Shown in pieces: positions 36,301 to 47,983 of a DNA stretch of 64,000 nt; position 1 is the stretch's first letter; each line of letters begins with the position of its first letter. Origin of the DNA: Ophiocordyceps camponoti-saundersi (nom. inval.) (taxonomy: Eukaryota; Ascomycota; Sordariomycetes; Hypocreales; Ophiocordycipitaceae); the NCBI GenBank assembly GCA_003339415.1, contig PDHQ01000124.1:31447-95446 (forward strand). The letters run 5' to 3'. The position numbers and the translations under genes were made by a program. Below the pieces are notes generated by a model. The model was not told where the DNA came from, ran no database searches, and saw only the letters and a list, made by a program, of their open reading frames with translations.

Positions 36301-37516
36301 ATCTCGTTCGACGCTATAGCTAGTAGCTACTAATTTATACGTCTATCTAGCTTTCGTAATAGCTTCTAATACCGCGATTTATTTCTATTAATACTAATCT
36401 CTTAGGGGTAGGCGTAGCTCTAAATATAATTTCTAGTAATTTTCTTCCTTATAAAGCTTACTGCCCTCGGGAATAAAGTATCCGTAATTAAGATATCGTC
36501 CTTTCTAGCCTTCTTAAGCGGGAGAAGAGGCTCTGCTACTATGATTTCCGCGGCTACGGCCTTTGCCGCGGCCTTAACCTCTTCCTCGGCCGTTATCTCG
36601 CTTTTCGTCTTACTTTTTCGTATTCTAATCTACGGAAAAGGTATCTTTCTTCTTATTATTAACGAGCTTAGCGTAATTCTAGAAGAAACCTAGGACCTCG
36701 TCCTTCGTCGGGGGCTTCTATTTAGCTAGCTTATATATCTAATCTTCGTATCGGGAAAGTATAACGGTTTTAATAGCGTTAATCGTAGCGCTAATAAACT
36801 ATTCCTTATAAGGTTCCTTTATTATAATATAGAGTTAACTTTATAGGAGATTAAAGCGTCTTACGAAGGTACCGAATATCGTAAAGTTCTCCGCCTTTAT
36901 AATATATATTTCCTTTATAATTAACGAGAAAGTAACTCTCGGAGCTATATTATATTTCTTCTTAACGGCTATAAAGGTTTAATATACTAATTAACTTAAA
37001 TTCTAGCCGCTATCGTAAATTCTAAGGATTATCGTAAGCTTATAATAATATATAATAAGATAATAGTAATAAACTTCCTTATCCTACTATTTCTCTATAG
37101 CCTCGATATTTATATTTATAGGTTTACTACTATTAAGCTTATTAATATACTAAAGTAGTCGAAATTACTTAATCGCTATTCTAATTAATATCTCCTAATA
37201 TTACTAATTCTCTTAGCCCTTTAGCTTCTTTATACCTATTAGGATCGCTCCTATCTCTATATTCTTTAATAAGGTTATCGTAACTTTCTTTTATAGCCTA
37301 AATAAGCTCCTTATTACCTAAATAGGTAGTATTTTCCTTAGTAAGGCTTATCTTAGCTTTTCTTAGCTAAAATAGTCTTTTATAAATTAGGTTAGGTATA
37401 TTACCTACCTAAAATAGCAGCGTTAGTAATATAGTGGCGTCTGCTATAGCTAAGCGAATCCTAAATAGGATCTCTTATAAGGAATATTAATTATTATCGT
37501 AAAAAACGCGTAATTT
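36300..37516 (-). pseudogene. Copia Gag region
   Basis: This follows the primer site on the sense strand. Its sequence matches the reverse complement of 45700-46610 in the deleted copy (for example the block around 36690-36780 equals 46430-46530), so both derive from one family. Translation is protein-like, with no family-level motif I can name beyond position. Confidence 0.6.
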
Positions 37517-37536
37517 AGCGCGACGGGCGTATAACC
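37517..37536 (-). promoter_or_regulatory. Copia primer-binding site
   Basis: On minus it reads GGTTATACGCCCGTCGCGCT, touching the LTR. The deleted copy has GGTTATGCGCTCG at the same place. GGTTATG resembles the complement of a CAT-anticodon loop (CATAACC), as in copia elements primed by a cleaved initiator-Met tRNA. That assignment is inference. Confidence 0.5.
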
Positions 37537-37701
37537 TATTAAGGCACGTACTCTATCACGGATCGGGCAGTGATATTGCTAATACTAAGTCTAACTCTAG
37601 TAGCCCCTCTATACTAATTTAGTATGTCGAACACACTAGCCTAACCGGGCTCAAGCCCTGAGTAGGGCATAGCCTAGACATAAGGTATATTATATATAAT
37701 A
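37537..37701 (-). repeat. Copia 5' LTR (165 bp)
   Basis: Retains ATGTCGAACACACTAGCC and other CpA/TpG sites. It has the same length as its partner at 32393. Confidence 0.95.
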
Positions 37702-37706
37702 AATTT

Positions 37707-38350
37707 TATTAGCGTTTTTATAAGCGTTTTCGTAAGTATATTATTTATTAATAAACGCTATTTATCTTTATTATTAATTTTATTTACGGAGATTAAAATA
37801 TAACTATCCGATTTGTTTTCTTTTTATTTATTTATTAGTTTAATTATTAGTTTTACGATAGAAATTAGTAATATAAGCTAGGTAGCTCTTTTTTCGATTA
37901 CGCGTTATATATTCTAATTAACCTTAAACTTAGATACTTTCTTAGTATTCTAAGGTCCCGCCTTAAAGCTAGGTATAGTAATTACCTATTATTAATTATA
38001 GCTATTTCCTTTAAGTATTAGTTTAGATAAGGTAGCTCTTAATATATCTATATTTTCCTAGCTTTTAGGCTTATCTTAAATTAGTTACTTAATATTAATA
38101 ATTATATAATTATATAAACGCTAAGCTATTTTAGAGAAAGATTCGCTAGTAATAAATAAAATCCGTTTTTATATATCTTTTATTATTATAATAATCTCTA
38201 TTATTAGAGGAAATTTACTATCTTTACCTCTCTTAACTTTAATATTAGCAAAATTATACGCTATTTTATATAACCTTTAAAGCTCGTTTAGCTTTATAAG
38301 CTAATTTTTCGGTAATATATCTATTATAATATCCTATTCTAGGACTTAGA
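37707..38350 (-). pseudogene. G1-a third coding region, 5' part
   Basis: The equivalent stretch in G1-b (50100-50700) reads on minus as A-N-I-K-V-K-R-G-K-D-S-K-F-P with a following I-E-I and a helical segment, broken by TAA/TAG. The copia element sits inside this region. Confidence 0.45.
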
Positions 38351-38639
38351 ATTTTTAAATATTTACTATAACCGTTAAGAGTGCTAATTTATCCTATATA
38401 ACCTTAGTAAGATATTAGGCTACTTAGTCTCCTTTAGCTACTTATTTAGCTAAGACGTAGCTATATAAAATACTTATAGTAGGGGAGATTTTTAAGTTTT
38501 TAGAAATTTTAAATTTTTAGTTTTCCCTTATTTACTTATAGAATATCTCTTAGTATCGTTTAAACTCTTATCGTATAGTTTTATACTATTTATAAATAGT
38601 AAGGTTTTTCTTAGGGTTAATTTCTTCTTCTATTAGGTA

Positions 38640-39215
38640 ATTTATAATCTCGTATACTTATATAAGGATAACTATAAGAAATAGGAGATAGATAATATAT
38701 AAGGGTATAATATATATAAAGATAGTAATATATAATAAGAAAATAAGTATATAATAAGAGAAATAAGTATATAATAAGGAGAAGAAAATATAAGAAAAAT
38801 AAGTGCACGATAAGAAAAACGAGTATACGATAAGGAGAAGAAAATACGCGATAATAGATCGTAATATATAATAAAAAGAAATAAGGAAAAGAAGCGCACG
38901 ATAAAAAAAATAATAGCGTTAATACTCGGTAAAATAAAAAGAGAGAAAAAGGATACGAAATTATATATACTGATAAGTTAAAAAAAGTATATATAAGTAA
39001 GAAGAAGAGGTCGTATATAGACTAATATCCGATAAATTAGAAGAAGTATATATAGGTAAGAAAAAAAGATAAGTTAAGAGAATAGTTAAAAGAAAATAGG
39101 GTGCACGAAGATATAATCGTAATTAAGTGCACGAAACCTATAAAAGTATACGAGGTTAAAGGTATACGAGGTATACTATAAAAAATAGAAAATAAAAGAG
39201 AAAAATAATAAGTAA
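38640..39215 (+). repeat. Purine-rich minisatellite of G1-a
   Basis: This is an array of imperfect units of about 20 bp around AAGTGCACGATAAGRAAAA and GAGTATACGATAAGGAGAAG. It is strongly purine-rich on plus (pyrimidine-rich on the sense strand). It lies between integrase and the third coding region. It accounts for the short GTG-started frames on minus at 38617-38808 and 38672-38899. Several GTGCAC words keep TpG and CpA despite RIP elsewhere. Confidence 0.75.
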
Positions 39216-39959
39216 AATAAATATAAATAACCGTTAGCGATCTTTAGCCCCTTAGCTAGCTAATAGCTATTAATAATCTACTATAATAACTTAATATCTA
39301 TTATAGTAAATTATTATTCTTAGTTTATTTTTACTTAACCTTACGCGTTTCCCCCCTAATTTCTTATAATAGCGAGTTCCTATAAGCGTAAGGGTCTTTA
39401 CCCTAAAGCTTATCTATTCCTTCGCCTAGCTTATAGCCTTATCGGGTAGCTATATCCTATATTACCCGCCGTAAGGGTATTAAATATACCTTATATAGTA
39501 TAAATAGTTTAAGATTATTTATATAAAGCTTTCATAAAACTTAACGTCTAACGACGCTACGAATTAGATATATAATAAATAAAACGACCTTAATAATAAT
39601 AGATAGGTTATCTTATATAGTTATAAACTTCTTATATAATATATTTACCTTATCTTACCTTTCCTATATAAAGTTACTAACTTATAAAGTACGTTATAGT
39701 TTAGTATTATATTTAGTTATATTAAAGTTAGCTAAAATATCTTAGATTATATCCTTTTCTTCTATTATAGCTAATACTAAATCGCGGATTATCTAATTAT
39801 CCCGGTTAAAATAATCGAAGTTAGATTATTTAGCTCTAAGTATCTCTTTATTCTAATATATAACTATAGGGTTAAATCCTAATATAGCCTTTACTAAAAT
39901 TACCCCTAAAGTCTTAATTTTTCGAGAATTTAATATATTAGTAATCTAAGGTAACGCTT

Positions 39960-40360
39960 TATTCTACGCTTTTAAGGAGATGCCGGACCGCTTAAAACTC
40001 TATTTTCGCAGTTAGTCTTTTATTAGTCGGATATACCTCTCCGCTAATCTAGTACTCTAAGGGTATAAGACCGGGCCGAACTTCTATTTAACCTTATATT
40101 ACTTAGCTATATCTTCTATAATAGTATTAGCGAAATAGCGTCCGTTATCCGAGTAAATAGCTTTAGGCTAGCTAAATACTAAATTTTAGTAATATTACTA
40201 TATATTTACTACCTCTAAGCTAGTTATATTTTTATATACTTAAGTTAATAGAAAACGCGTTATATAATCTATAGCTATTAAGATATATTAATATTTATAA
40301 GCGCTAATAAGCGTAATAGGTTTTAGAAAGTTAACGATTACTATTTCCTATAACTTATAT
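39960..40360 (-). pseudogene. G1-a integrase core
   Basis: It is colinear with the G1-b integrase, which reads A-I-D-Y-I-T for the first Asp, and with G1-b's D-x35-E spacing. In this copy the second-Asp block reads Y-S-D-N-G-R-Y-F (40162-40133 on minus), the classic SDNGxxF integrase motif with Asp intact; in G1-b it has become Asn. Stops elsewhere abolish function. Confidence 0.85.
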
Positions 40361-41559
40361 ATTATAATCTATCTATATTTTAACTTAGGTAAGCGTAGTA
40401 CGGTTTACTAGTAAATTATATAAGATATATAATAATAAGTAATATTTAATCGATAAGTTAGCTACTATAAGATTCCTCTTAAATTTACTAAAGTCTTTTC
40501 CTTAAAGAAATAGCTTAATATATTATAAGTATTTTATAATTTTAACTAGATATTCGACTATAAATAATACTTAGCTTACTATTTATTTAATTTAATATAA
40601 TATAGGATCTTATTCTAAACTCGATATCTAATAGCTATTCTCTAAATATAGCGATATTTATCGTTTAATAGTGCTTATATTCTATTAACGAGAAAAAGCA
40701 CGATTTCTATATATTACGGGTCTCCTAGCTAAGGGGATATAGCCGCCCAGAGGTAAGATACCTCTCTGCCTACTAGCAGTTTACCTAACGGGAGTTAAGT
40801 AGCCTTAATAATATCTAACGCTAATATAATATAGCTCTCCGTATCTAAAGCGTTACTTTTTAAAGCGTTATATAATCTAAATATACTATTTACGATTCTA
40901 ATAATCTTTATCGTATTCGGGCGGTAAATATATTTAATATCTTATTCTTATAGAATATTAATTTACCTCGTAATTTTATTATACGTTTCCGCTATATTCG
41001 TTATTAAGTTAATAATACCCTTATAATTTATATAAATCTTAAGGGGATATAGGGATATATTTACTATCTATTAGTATTCCTTAATTACGTAAATAATAGC
41101 TAATATTTCTTTTTTAGGTATAAAATATCGCTACTCTAAATTATTTAGCTAAAACGATATTTATATAATAATTTTTATATCTTAGAAGTTAGAGTCTTTA
41201 ATAAATATTCCGTTAGGATAGTTATCGAGTTAGTAGAAAATAGCCTTAGTCCTAGTATCGGATATATCTATTACTAGGTAGAATTATATATTTATTCGTA
41301 CTCCGAATATTACGTTATTCTAGATAGCTTAGTATAGGAATTATAAAGCTTCTACCGCTTTTAGCGTCTAAACTAGTTCGTCTTAATATTATATTTTTAG
41401 TTATATAGATTAGCGTCCTAATAAAATTACCTTATTTACTTTTTTAAAAAACGCTTCCTTAATAAGTTTAGCCCTATCTACTCTCCTTAGTATAAAACGA
41501 TAAAAGAACGAGGTTAGCTATAGTACCGTTTAAACTTCTTCCTAAGATTAAGGGGGATA

Positions 41560-42400
41560 TTATTAGAAATAGTCTCCTAATTATATAAATCTCTACCGAT
41601 ACTTAGTTCCTAGACGAAATCGCCCTATATCTAATTTAAACCTAACTAATTTAGCCGTGCTATTAAATAGCTTTATTTTCTTACCCGCGAGACTAATTAG
41701 CGCTTATATTACTTTAAGGAAATACTAATATCGAAAGAAATCGAAATATTTATTAAAGGTTTTACTATTAAAATTATAATCGTTAATATAAACGAATATT
41801 AATATTAAATATTTTATAGTAAAACTTAATAATATTTAGTATTTAACTTTATCCGCTAATACTAATCTACTAAATACGATATCCCCGTATTTTACGTATA
41901 TAGAGGGGGCGCTTATTAGTCCTTATAGTATATTAATATATTCCTATATACCGTTAGGGGCGGTAAAGCCCGTCTTATATATATCCTCTAGCTATATTAG
42001 GATTAATTAGAACCTATTAGATATATCTAGCTAAGAGAAAACTATCGGTTATCTAATATATACTTAGTCTAAATCGACCTTTAAGTTATAATACGGATAT
42101 CCTAATTTTACTATATTCCTATTAATATCGCGGTAATTATAAACTATTTTCTAAGCCGCTGGGTCTAGTAGGTATTTCTTAATAAATAAAGTTCTAGCTA
42201 CCTATTCCGTATTATCGCTAATAGGTTAAATAATATTTACTTCTTCTATTATTAGGAATACCTTACCTATAAAAATCTATTTAAGCTTACTATACCTTAT
42301 TTATTTAAATATAGCTAGCGTTACTCCTTTTTTTAATTTAATTTAATAAGTAATTAGTTAAGTAGGCCGAATCTCCTTAAGAGTAGAAATAAAATAGTCT
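41560..42400 (-). pseudogene. G1-a reverse transcriptase
   Basis: On minus: W/stop-R-I-V-x-N-Y-R-D-I (42152-42118), then the G-F-T-A-P-D-G-I-Y-E-Y block and a G-L-I-S-A-P-like motif near 41910, then the catalytic F-V-Y-I-N-D-Y-N (41797-41779; Asp to Asn). Its motif order is Ty3/gypsy, but the catalytic box ends DY rather than the usual DDI. Confidence 0.85.
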
Positions 42401-43502
42401 TTATAAGTAAAATATAATCTTATAACCCTCTCTTTTTATTTTTCTATCTTAACGTAATCTTTTAGCGTAATAAGATTTTATTTAAACTATACGTTAACTT
42501 CCCTAATCGGGGTATCTAATAAAGGATAAATAACTAAGTCTAGGGTAATATTTTTATAAAATATAAGTTTTAAAATACTTATTATTATAATATTTACTTA
42601 TCTAAGATATAATACGTAGTTAGTATTATCTTCGTTACTTATTTTCTCTTAATTTATCCGATATCGGGGATATTTTAGAAAGTTTATTATATTTAGTTTA
42701 TCGTAGTCGCGGACTACCTTTTCTATATTACTCTCGTTCCTAACTACCTTATTTTCTTTTAAGTTAGCTAATTTTATTTCTAGTAATTTTTCTACTCCTC
42801 TAAGCTATCTTAAGTATTTAAGTAACCGTTTATTTATTAACTTTAGTTTCTCTATTATTTATTTAAGACTTACTACCTTATATATTTTCTTCTATATAAA
42901 CTTAAGTAATATTACTTTTACCTACTTACTAATAGATATTACTAGCTTTCGCTAAATCTAAGGCTATAATATTTTATCTATCTTTTTTTATACTATCTTT
43001 AGCTACCCCGCTATTTAGCTTTTATAGGAGGCAGCTCTTAGTTTTTTAAAAAGTCTTACTTTACCTAAGAGGCTAGTTATTTAGTAATAGTAGATAAAAT
43101 ATCCTCGACCTTTTTTAAAATAAGCTTATTATCTTCGATAAATATAATCTTATCTTTATCGTTAGTAACCGCTTTTAGATATTTAGGGGCTCGCGGCGTC
43201 TTTCTATCCGGCTTAAATAAATTAAGTACTAGGAAAATCGGAATAATCTAAGTAATACCTTCTAAGCTAGTAATCTCTAGCTATTCCTTTATATAATATT
43301 TTACGGCCTTAACGTATCTTAGCTATATATAGCCTAATAGAATATCTTAATTATTATAATCTCCTAGTATATATATTTTTATATTAGCTAGGATTCTTAC
43401 TATAACTACCTAAAAGTAAGTAACCCTTTTAATAATTATAAGTTTATTATTCGCTATTCTAACTATACCTAATTAGGGTAATTAAATTATAAGGAGGGCG
43501 TT

Positions 43503-43584
43503 GCCCTCCTAGCGCAGTAGTTAAGCGTCTAAAGATATTAGTCTCCTATAAGAGAGGCAGTCGGTTCGAATCCGGCGGAGGGCA
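43503..43584 (+). tRNA. tRNA-like head of the SINE (class II-like)
   Basis: The acceptor stem GCCCTCC pairs perfectly with GGAGGGC and is followed by A. The A box TAGCGCAGTAG (43510-43520) and B box GGTTCGAATCC (43563-43573) are intact. The T arm is GTCGG-TTCGAAT-CCGGC. Between the anticodon region and the T arm, TCTC-CTATAA-GAGA forms a long variable arm, as in Leu or Ser tRNAs. The anticodon stem is imperfect, with changes that RIP could have made, so no isotype is assigned. It is probably a SINE promoter and not a working tRNA. Confidence 0.7.
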
Positions 43585-44111
43585 CGGGTATTTTTTACCC
43601 TAACTATATAGCCGGGGTACGGTCCGACCCCGGCATAACCCTGGTAGGAGTAGTAACCCTGCCGGGCTCCTTTCCTCCCTCGGCAGGAGTAGTAACCTGG
43701 CCGAGGCTTAGGTAAGGCACGGGGGGTAAGGGTATAGTTAGATAACGTAAGTTATTAGAGGAATAGGTCCCCTTTAATAGCGACTATAATCCGGCAATAA
43801 AGTACGATTATAAAGTTAAGAAAAAACTATCTTCGCTACGGTATCTACTAATATATATACCGGAACTACTTAGAACTTAGATAAGATATACGATAAGAAG
43901 TATAGGTACCTCTCGCTTAGGACCGGCGTAACTTCGGATACTTCCTATAACGATTAAGCTTTCCGATACGACGAAGTTAGCCTATAAGCTAGCTAAATAT
44001 ATTAAGTAAGGGGTTTTTCCCCGGGCACTCCGGTTTTTCCTCTCTATTAAACGATTATATGCCTAGATATTTATATAGGTTACTAAAGTAATATAATATA
44101 TATATATATAT
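43503..44111 (+). mobile_element. tRNA-headed SINE (609 bp)
   Basis: It comprises a tRNA-like head (43503-43584), T6 (43591-43596), a G+C-rich structured body and a (TA)n tail. It is flanked by a 14-bp TSD (43489-43502 and 44112-44125, differing by one A/G). G1-b and G1-c show the empty site near 55885 and 1675. The body is shared with 20191-20702. It inserted into the Gag-Pol region of G1-a by what looks like target-primed reverse transcription. Which LINE supplies the machinery is unknown; none is in the window. Confidence 0.9.
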
Positions 44112-45521
44112 ATAGGGAGGGCGTTATTAGCTATAAAGGCCTTATTAACTAAATTAACTATAAAGCTTCCGTTTAATATAATAGTAATATACCGATAACT
44201 TTTAATATAGCTTTCGATATACCTTAATATCGATAAGATAGCTTTAGCTAGCGCTATAATATCTCTCTAAATTACTTAATTAAGCGTATTATAAGATAGA
44301 ATATCCGCTAGCGGGTTTTATAATTCGAATAGTTAAATAAGATTTATAATAACCTCCTTACCTTTTAGGAACTTAATCTTCTTCCGATACTATATTAGTC
44401 TATTAAGTTACGTATAAATCGATAATATAACTTAGAGTAATTAAAAGATACTTAATATTACTAAGGTATTTTTTAACCTATCTCCTAGTTTAAATAGCGG
44501 AATATTATATTCTTCTATAGCTCGGATTTTCTCTAACTTATATTATTTTTTAACTAGCTTAAGCTCTTAAGGGTAAGTCTAAACTTCCACTTCTAAGGGT
44601 AATAACCGAGTAATTAGTCTTAGGATAGGCCTAGGAATAATTAGAGTTAGTATATCTCTTAGAGCTAGGCCTTCCCTAGCGTTATTATTAGGCTCCGTAC
44701 TTAGTATAACCGATCGGCGACGAATTTCCTACTCTAATTTATCCCGTTATAGTTTATCTAAGTTATCTAAGTTAAATTTTACTTTAGGGCGCGGTTTAGT
44801 TACGCGGCCTTATATAAGTTAAGAAATTAATACTATCTTTTCTTTCTAATAAGAGGTTTAAATATTAAGTCTCTAAGCGATATAAGTTTATCCCTATATA
44901 AAATTAATATTAGGCGTAATAAGATCTAAAGCTTTTCTATCTAAACTCTTTATTATAAGTAGTATTAGTAATATCTTAATTATATATCCTATTAATAGTT
45001 AAATATTTATATTTAAACTAATAACTATTAAATTCTTTACTAATAGTCTAAGGCTAGTATTTTAACGTAATTACTAGCGTCTCTATTTCTTTATCTCCTC
45101 CGCGTAAGTTTCCTAATAAGCTTTCCGCTACTAGAACGCTTCTCTATTAAATAGAGCTATAGATAGATAATTATAGCTTATATAGCCCTATTCGCTATAT
45201 TTAAAATATTATTATAAATTTAAGTTAGGAGGTTAGTATTTAGGTCCTATACCCGGTAATTTAGGAGCTTAAAGTTACTATTATAACGTATTCGAAGAAT
45301 TCTATAACGGACGTCCCTAATTCTATACTTAGGTACCGGTTTATCTAAGTATACCTTATATACTCGAATATCTACTAGTAAGATAGCCTCCTAAGTTCTA
45401 TAAGTATTTACTTAACTTACTCGCTACTATAATATTAGATTATTCTATTAATTTAGCTATCTTAGTTATCGTCTCCTATTACTTAGCTATTACTTTTTAT
45501 AGATTTATCTCTATAGCTAGT

Positions 45522-45685
45522 TATTGTGTGACACACCCTGTGGTCTAGGCTATGCCCTACTCAGGGCTTGAGCCCGGTTAGGTTAGTATATTCGATATAC
45601 TAAATTAGTATAGAGGGGCTACTAGAGTTAGACTTAGCATTAGCAATATTACTACCCGATCCGTAATAGAGTATATACCTTAATA
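45522..45685 (+). repeat. 5' LTR of the deleted copia (164 bp)
   Basis: It aligns with the reverse complement of 37537-37701, except that its first 20 or so bases (TATTGTGTGACACACC...) differ, which suggests a subfamily with another U3 start. Its end, CCTTAATA, is joined to the primer site. Confidence 0.85.
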
Positions 45686-46655
45686 GGTTATGCGCTCGTC
45701 GCGCTAAATTACGCGTTTTTCACGATAATAATAATTATTCCTTATATTAAAACCTTATTAAGGGTTCGCTTAGCTATAGCAGACGCTATAGAGTTATAGT
45801 CGCTGCTAAATTAGGTTAGAATCTTACCTTCCCCGGTCTATACGGGCCTATTTAAGCACCTTATGCTACCTTACTAAGATAGTTATTACCTATTAAGGCG
45901 TAAAAGAGCCTATTTAGGCTAAAAAGAAGGTTACGATAACCTTATTAAAGAATATAAAAATAGGAGCGATCCTAATAAGTATAAAAAAGCTAAAGGGCTA
46001 AGAGAATTAGTAATATTAGGAGATATTAATTAGAATAGCGATTAAGTAATTTCGCCTACTTTAGCATATTAATAAGCCTAATAGCGGCAGACTTATAGAT
46101 ACGAATATCGCGGCTATAAAGAAATAGTAAGACGAGGAAATCTATTACTATCGTCTTATTATATACTATTATAAGCTTACGATAATCCTTAGAATTTACG
46201 ATAGCGGCTAGAATTCGAATTAATTAGTATATTAGACCTTTATAGCCGTTAAGAAGAAATATAATATAGCTCCGAGAGTTACTTTCTCGTTAATTATAAA
46301 GGAAATATATACTATAAAGGCGGAGAACTTTATAATATTTAGTGCCTTCGTAAAACGCCTTAATCTCCTATAGAGTTAACTCTACGTTATAATAAAGGAA
46401 CCCTACGAGGAATAGTTCGTCGGCGCTACGATTAACGCTATTAAAACCGTTATGCCTTCCCGATACGAAGATTAGATATATAAGCTAGCTAAATAAAAGC
46501 CCCCGACGAAGGACGAGGTTTTAGGTTTCTTCTAGAATCACGCTAAGCTTGTCGATAATAAGAAAAAAGATGCCTTTTCCGCGGATTAGAACACGAAAAA
46601 ATAGGAAGAATAGCGATATCACTGCCCGATCCGTGACAGAGTGTGTGCCTCAATA
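45522..46655 (+). mobile_element. Internally deleted copia copy (1.13 kb)
   Basis: It has an LTR at 45522-45685, a primer site (GGTTATGCGC) and a Gag segment. It then jumps to the last 37 or so bases of an LTR ending 46655. TSD CTAGT lies at 45517-45521 and 46656-46660; the empty site in G1-b is near 57288. It is in plus orientation, opposite to the full copia at 32393. It retains many CpA/TpG (for example GTGTGACACACCCTGTGG), so it is among the least RIP-affected sequences. The LTR start differs from the full copy's. Confidence 0.9.
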
Positions 46656-46849
46656 CTAGTACTCTATCGGTATCTCTCTTAATCTTTTTAGATATTATAT
46701 TACGTAAGTTATATATAGTAAGTCGAATATTAAACTATATTAAGCTTACTATTACTATTAATAACTTCTATTTACTATTAATATAGAGGCGCTTAATAAT
46801 AGCCCGCTTATATTATTTATCTTTCTCAGCGTTTTTAGTTATCTAATTT

Positions 46850-47100
46850 AAAAAGTTAGTAAGTAAAATCTATTAAGTTTCCGATTTTACTTAGGTATAA
46901 AGAGCCTCCGCTTATTTCGTATAATTAGCTAGCGATTCTCCCTTCTTATAACCGAACTTATATACCTTTATAATAAGGGTGCTCTCTACGATTAGGTCTA
47001 CCTCCTTAAACTTATTTATAAATAAAGTTACTAACTTAAATTAGGTACGATCTTCGTTATTTAACTTATTATATTAGTTAGTAGCCTTACTACGAAGATT
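46850..47100 (-). pseudogene. G1-a Gag capsid remnant
   Basis: The same Gag signature as at 3200-3500, in the colinear position: G-Y-K-K-G-E-x-L-A then a Y-x-K-x-A-E-A-like run on minus. The deleted copia and the target repeat lie just 3' of it on the sense strand. Confidence 0.65.
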
Positions 47101-47974
47101 TAAAAAGAAGATTTCCCTAACGATAATATTATATATCTCTCCTTAGATACCTAATAGTGCTATATTAGTATTATACTAATTAAGGTACCTCTTAGCTAAG
47201 ATATTTTTTAGGTATTTAGTAAATAGCTTAAGCCCTAATAATAAAGTTAACGCTATTATAACGTAACGCTTGCCCTTTAGTTTAGTAATACTCCTTTATA
47301 TTAATACTAAGTATATAATCGTTAGACCGGTCTAACTTACTAAGGGAAGAGGATAAAGTAAACGATATAATAAACTTTCTAATAAACTAAGTAAACCTTA
47401 TAATAAACTTATATTTATATCTAATATTATTTTCTAATCTTCTACTTTAGGGCACTCTTTAGGTATACTCTAATAACTTACCTTTACCTATAATACTTAT
47501 AATTACTAAATATTTAGCGGAACTAAGTTTTCTTTTATTAGATATATCCGTTTCTTTAAATTAAAAAACTTCTAGCGTTAATCTATCTAGGAAGATTATA
47601 CGCCTCTAATCCTTTTTATTTACTTATCCTAATATTCTTCTTATCTTAATTACTTTCGGCGATAATAAAGAAGGGAAAAAAAAAGGAAGACTATCCGCAC
47701 CTATAAGGTCTTCTTATATTCTCTTATCCTTTTTCCCCCCTTATTCTCGCTTATATAGTCCTTCCTACCTTACTTATTATAAGGCCGCTTTTCTAATAAT
47801 AATAGGTAGCTATAGCTAGACTTACTTTAGGTAGCTCCCGCTTAACTTAATTAGAACTTACTTCGCTTTCTAATTTAGTAATCTACTAAAATCTTTAAAT
47901 ACTTAGCTATTATTACTAGACGATACCGTTATATTAATTTTATAGCTCGTATAGTAACGCGCTATATTCTAGTC

Positions 47975-47983
47975 TTATTACTA
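47975..47983 (-). promoter_or_regulatory. G1-a primer-binding site
   Basis: TAGTAATAA on minus directly abuts the 5' LTR (47984), identical to G1-b and G1-c. Confidence 0.6.

Larger units (their letters stand above)
32393..37701 (-). mobile_element. Full-length Ty1/copia element (5.3 kb)
   Basis: Its 165-bp LTRs lie at 32393-32557 and 37537-37701. TSD AATTT lies at 32388-32392 and 37702-37706; the empty site is seen in G1-b near 50085-50095. On minus the order is LTR, primer site (37517-37536), Gag, integrase area, RT, RNase H, LTR, with RT after the integrase area as in copia elements. It is much less mutated than its host: many CpA/TpG remain in the LTRs, though the coding region has stops and lost catalytic Asp. 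It is one of the youngest insertions here. Confidence 0.95.

Noticed and set aside
38617..38899. Two overlapping open frames on minus (38617-38808 and 38672-38899), GTG starts
   Set aside because: They read a purine-rich minisatellite in opposite sense. They overlap in different frames and have no coding character beyond composition; apparent hydrophobic segments follow from T-rich codons.
38640..39215. CRISPR-like array in the G1 minisatellite
   Set aside because: The units are imperfect, vary in spacing, have no unique spacers of even length, and the context is a eukaryotic retrotransposon.
43503..43584. A functional host tRNA gene
   Set aside because: The anticodon stem is imperfect, the sequence is fused to a SINE body within one TSD, and it sits inside a dead retrotransposon. 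It is kept as a tRNA-like head only.
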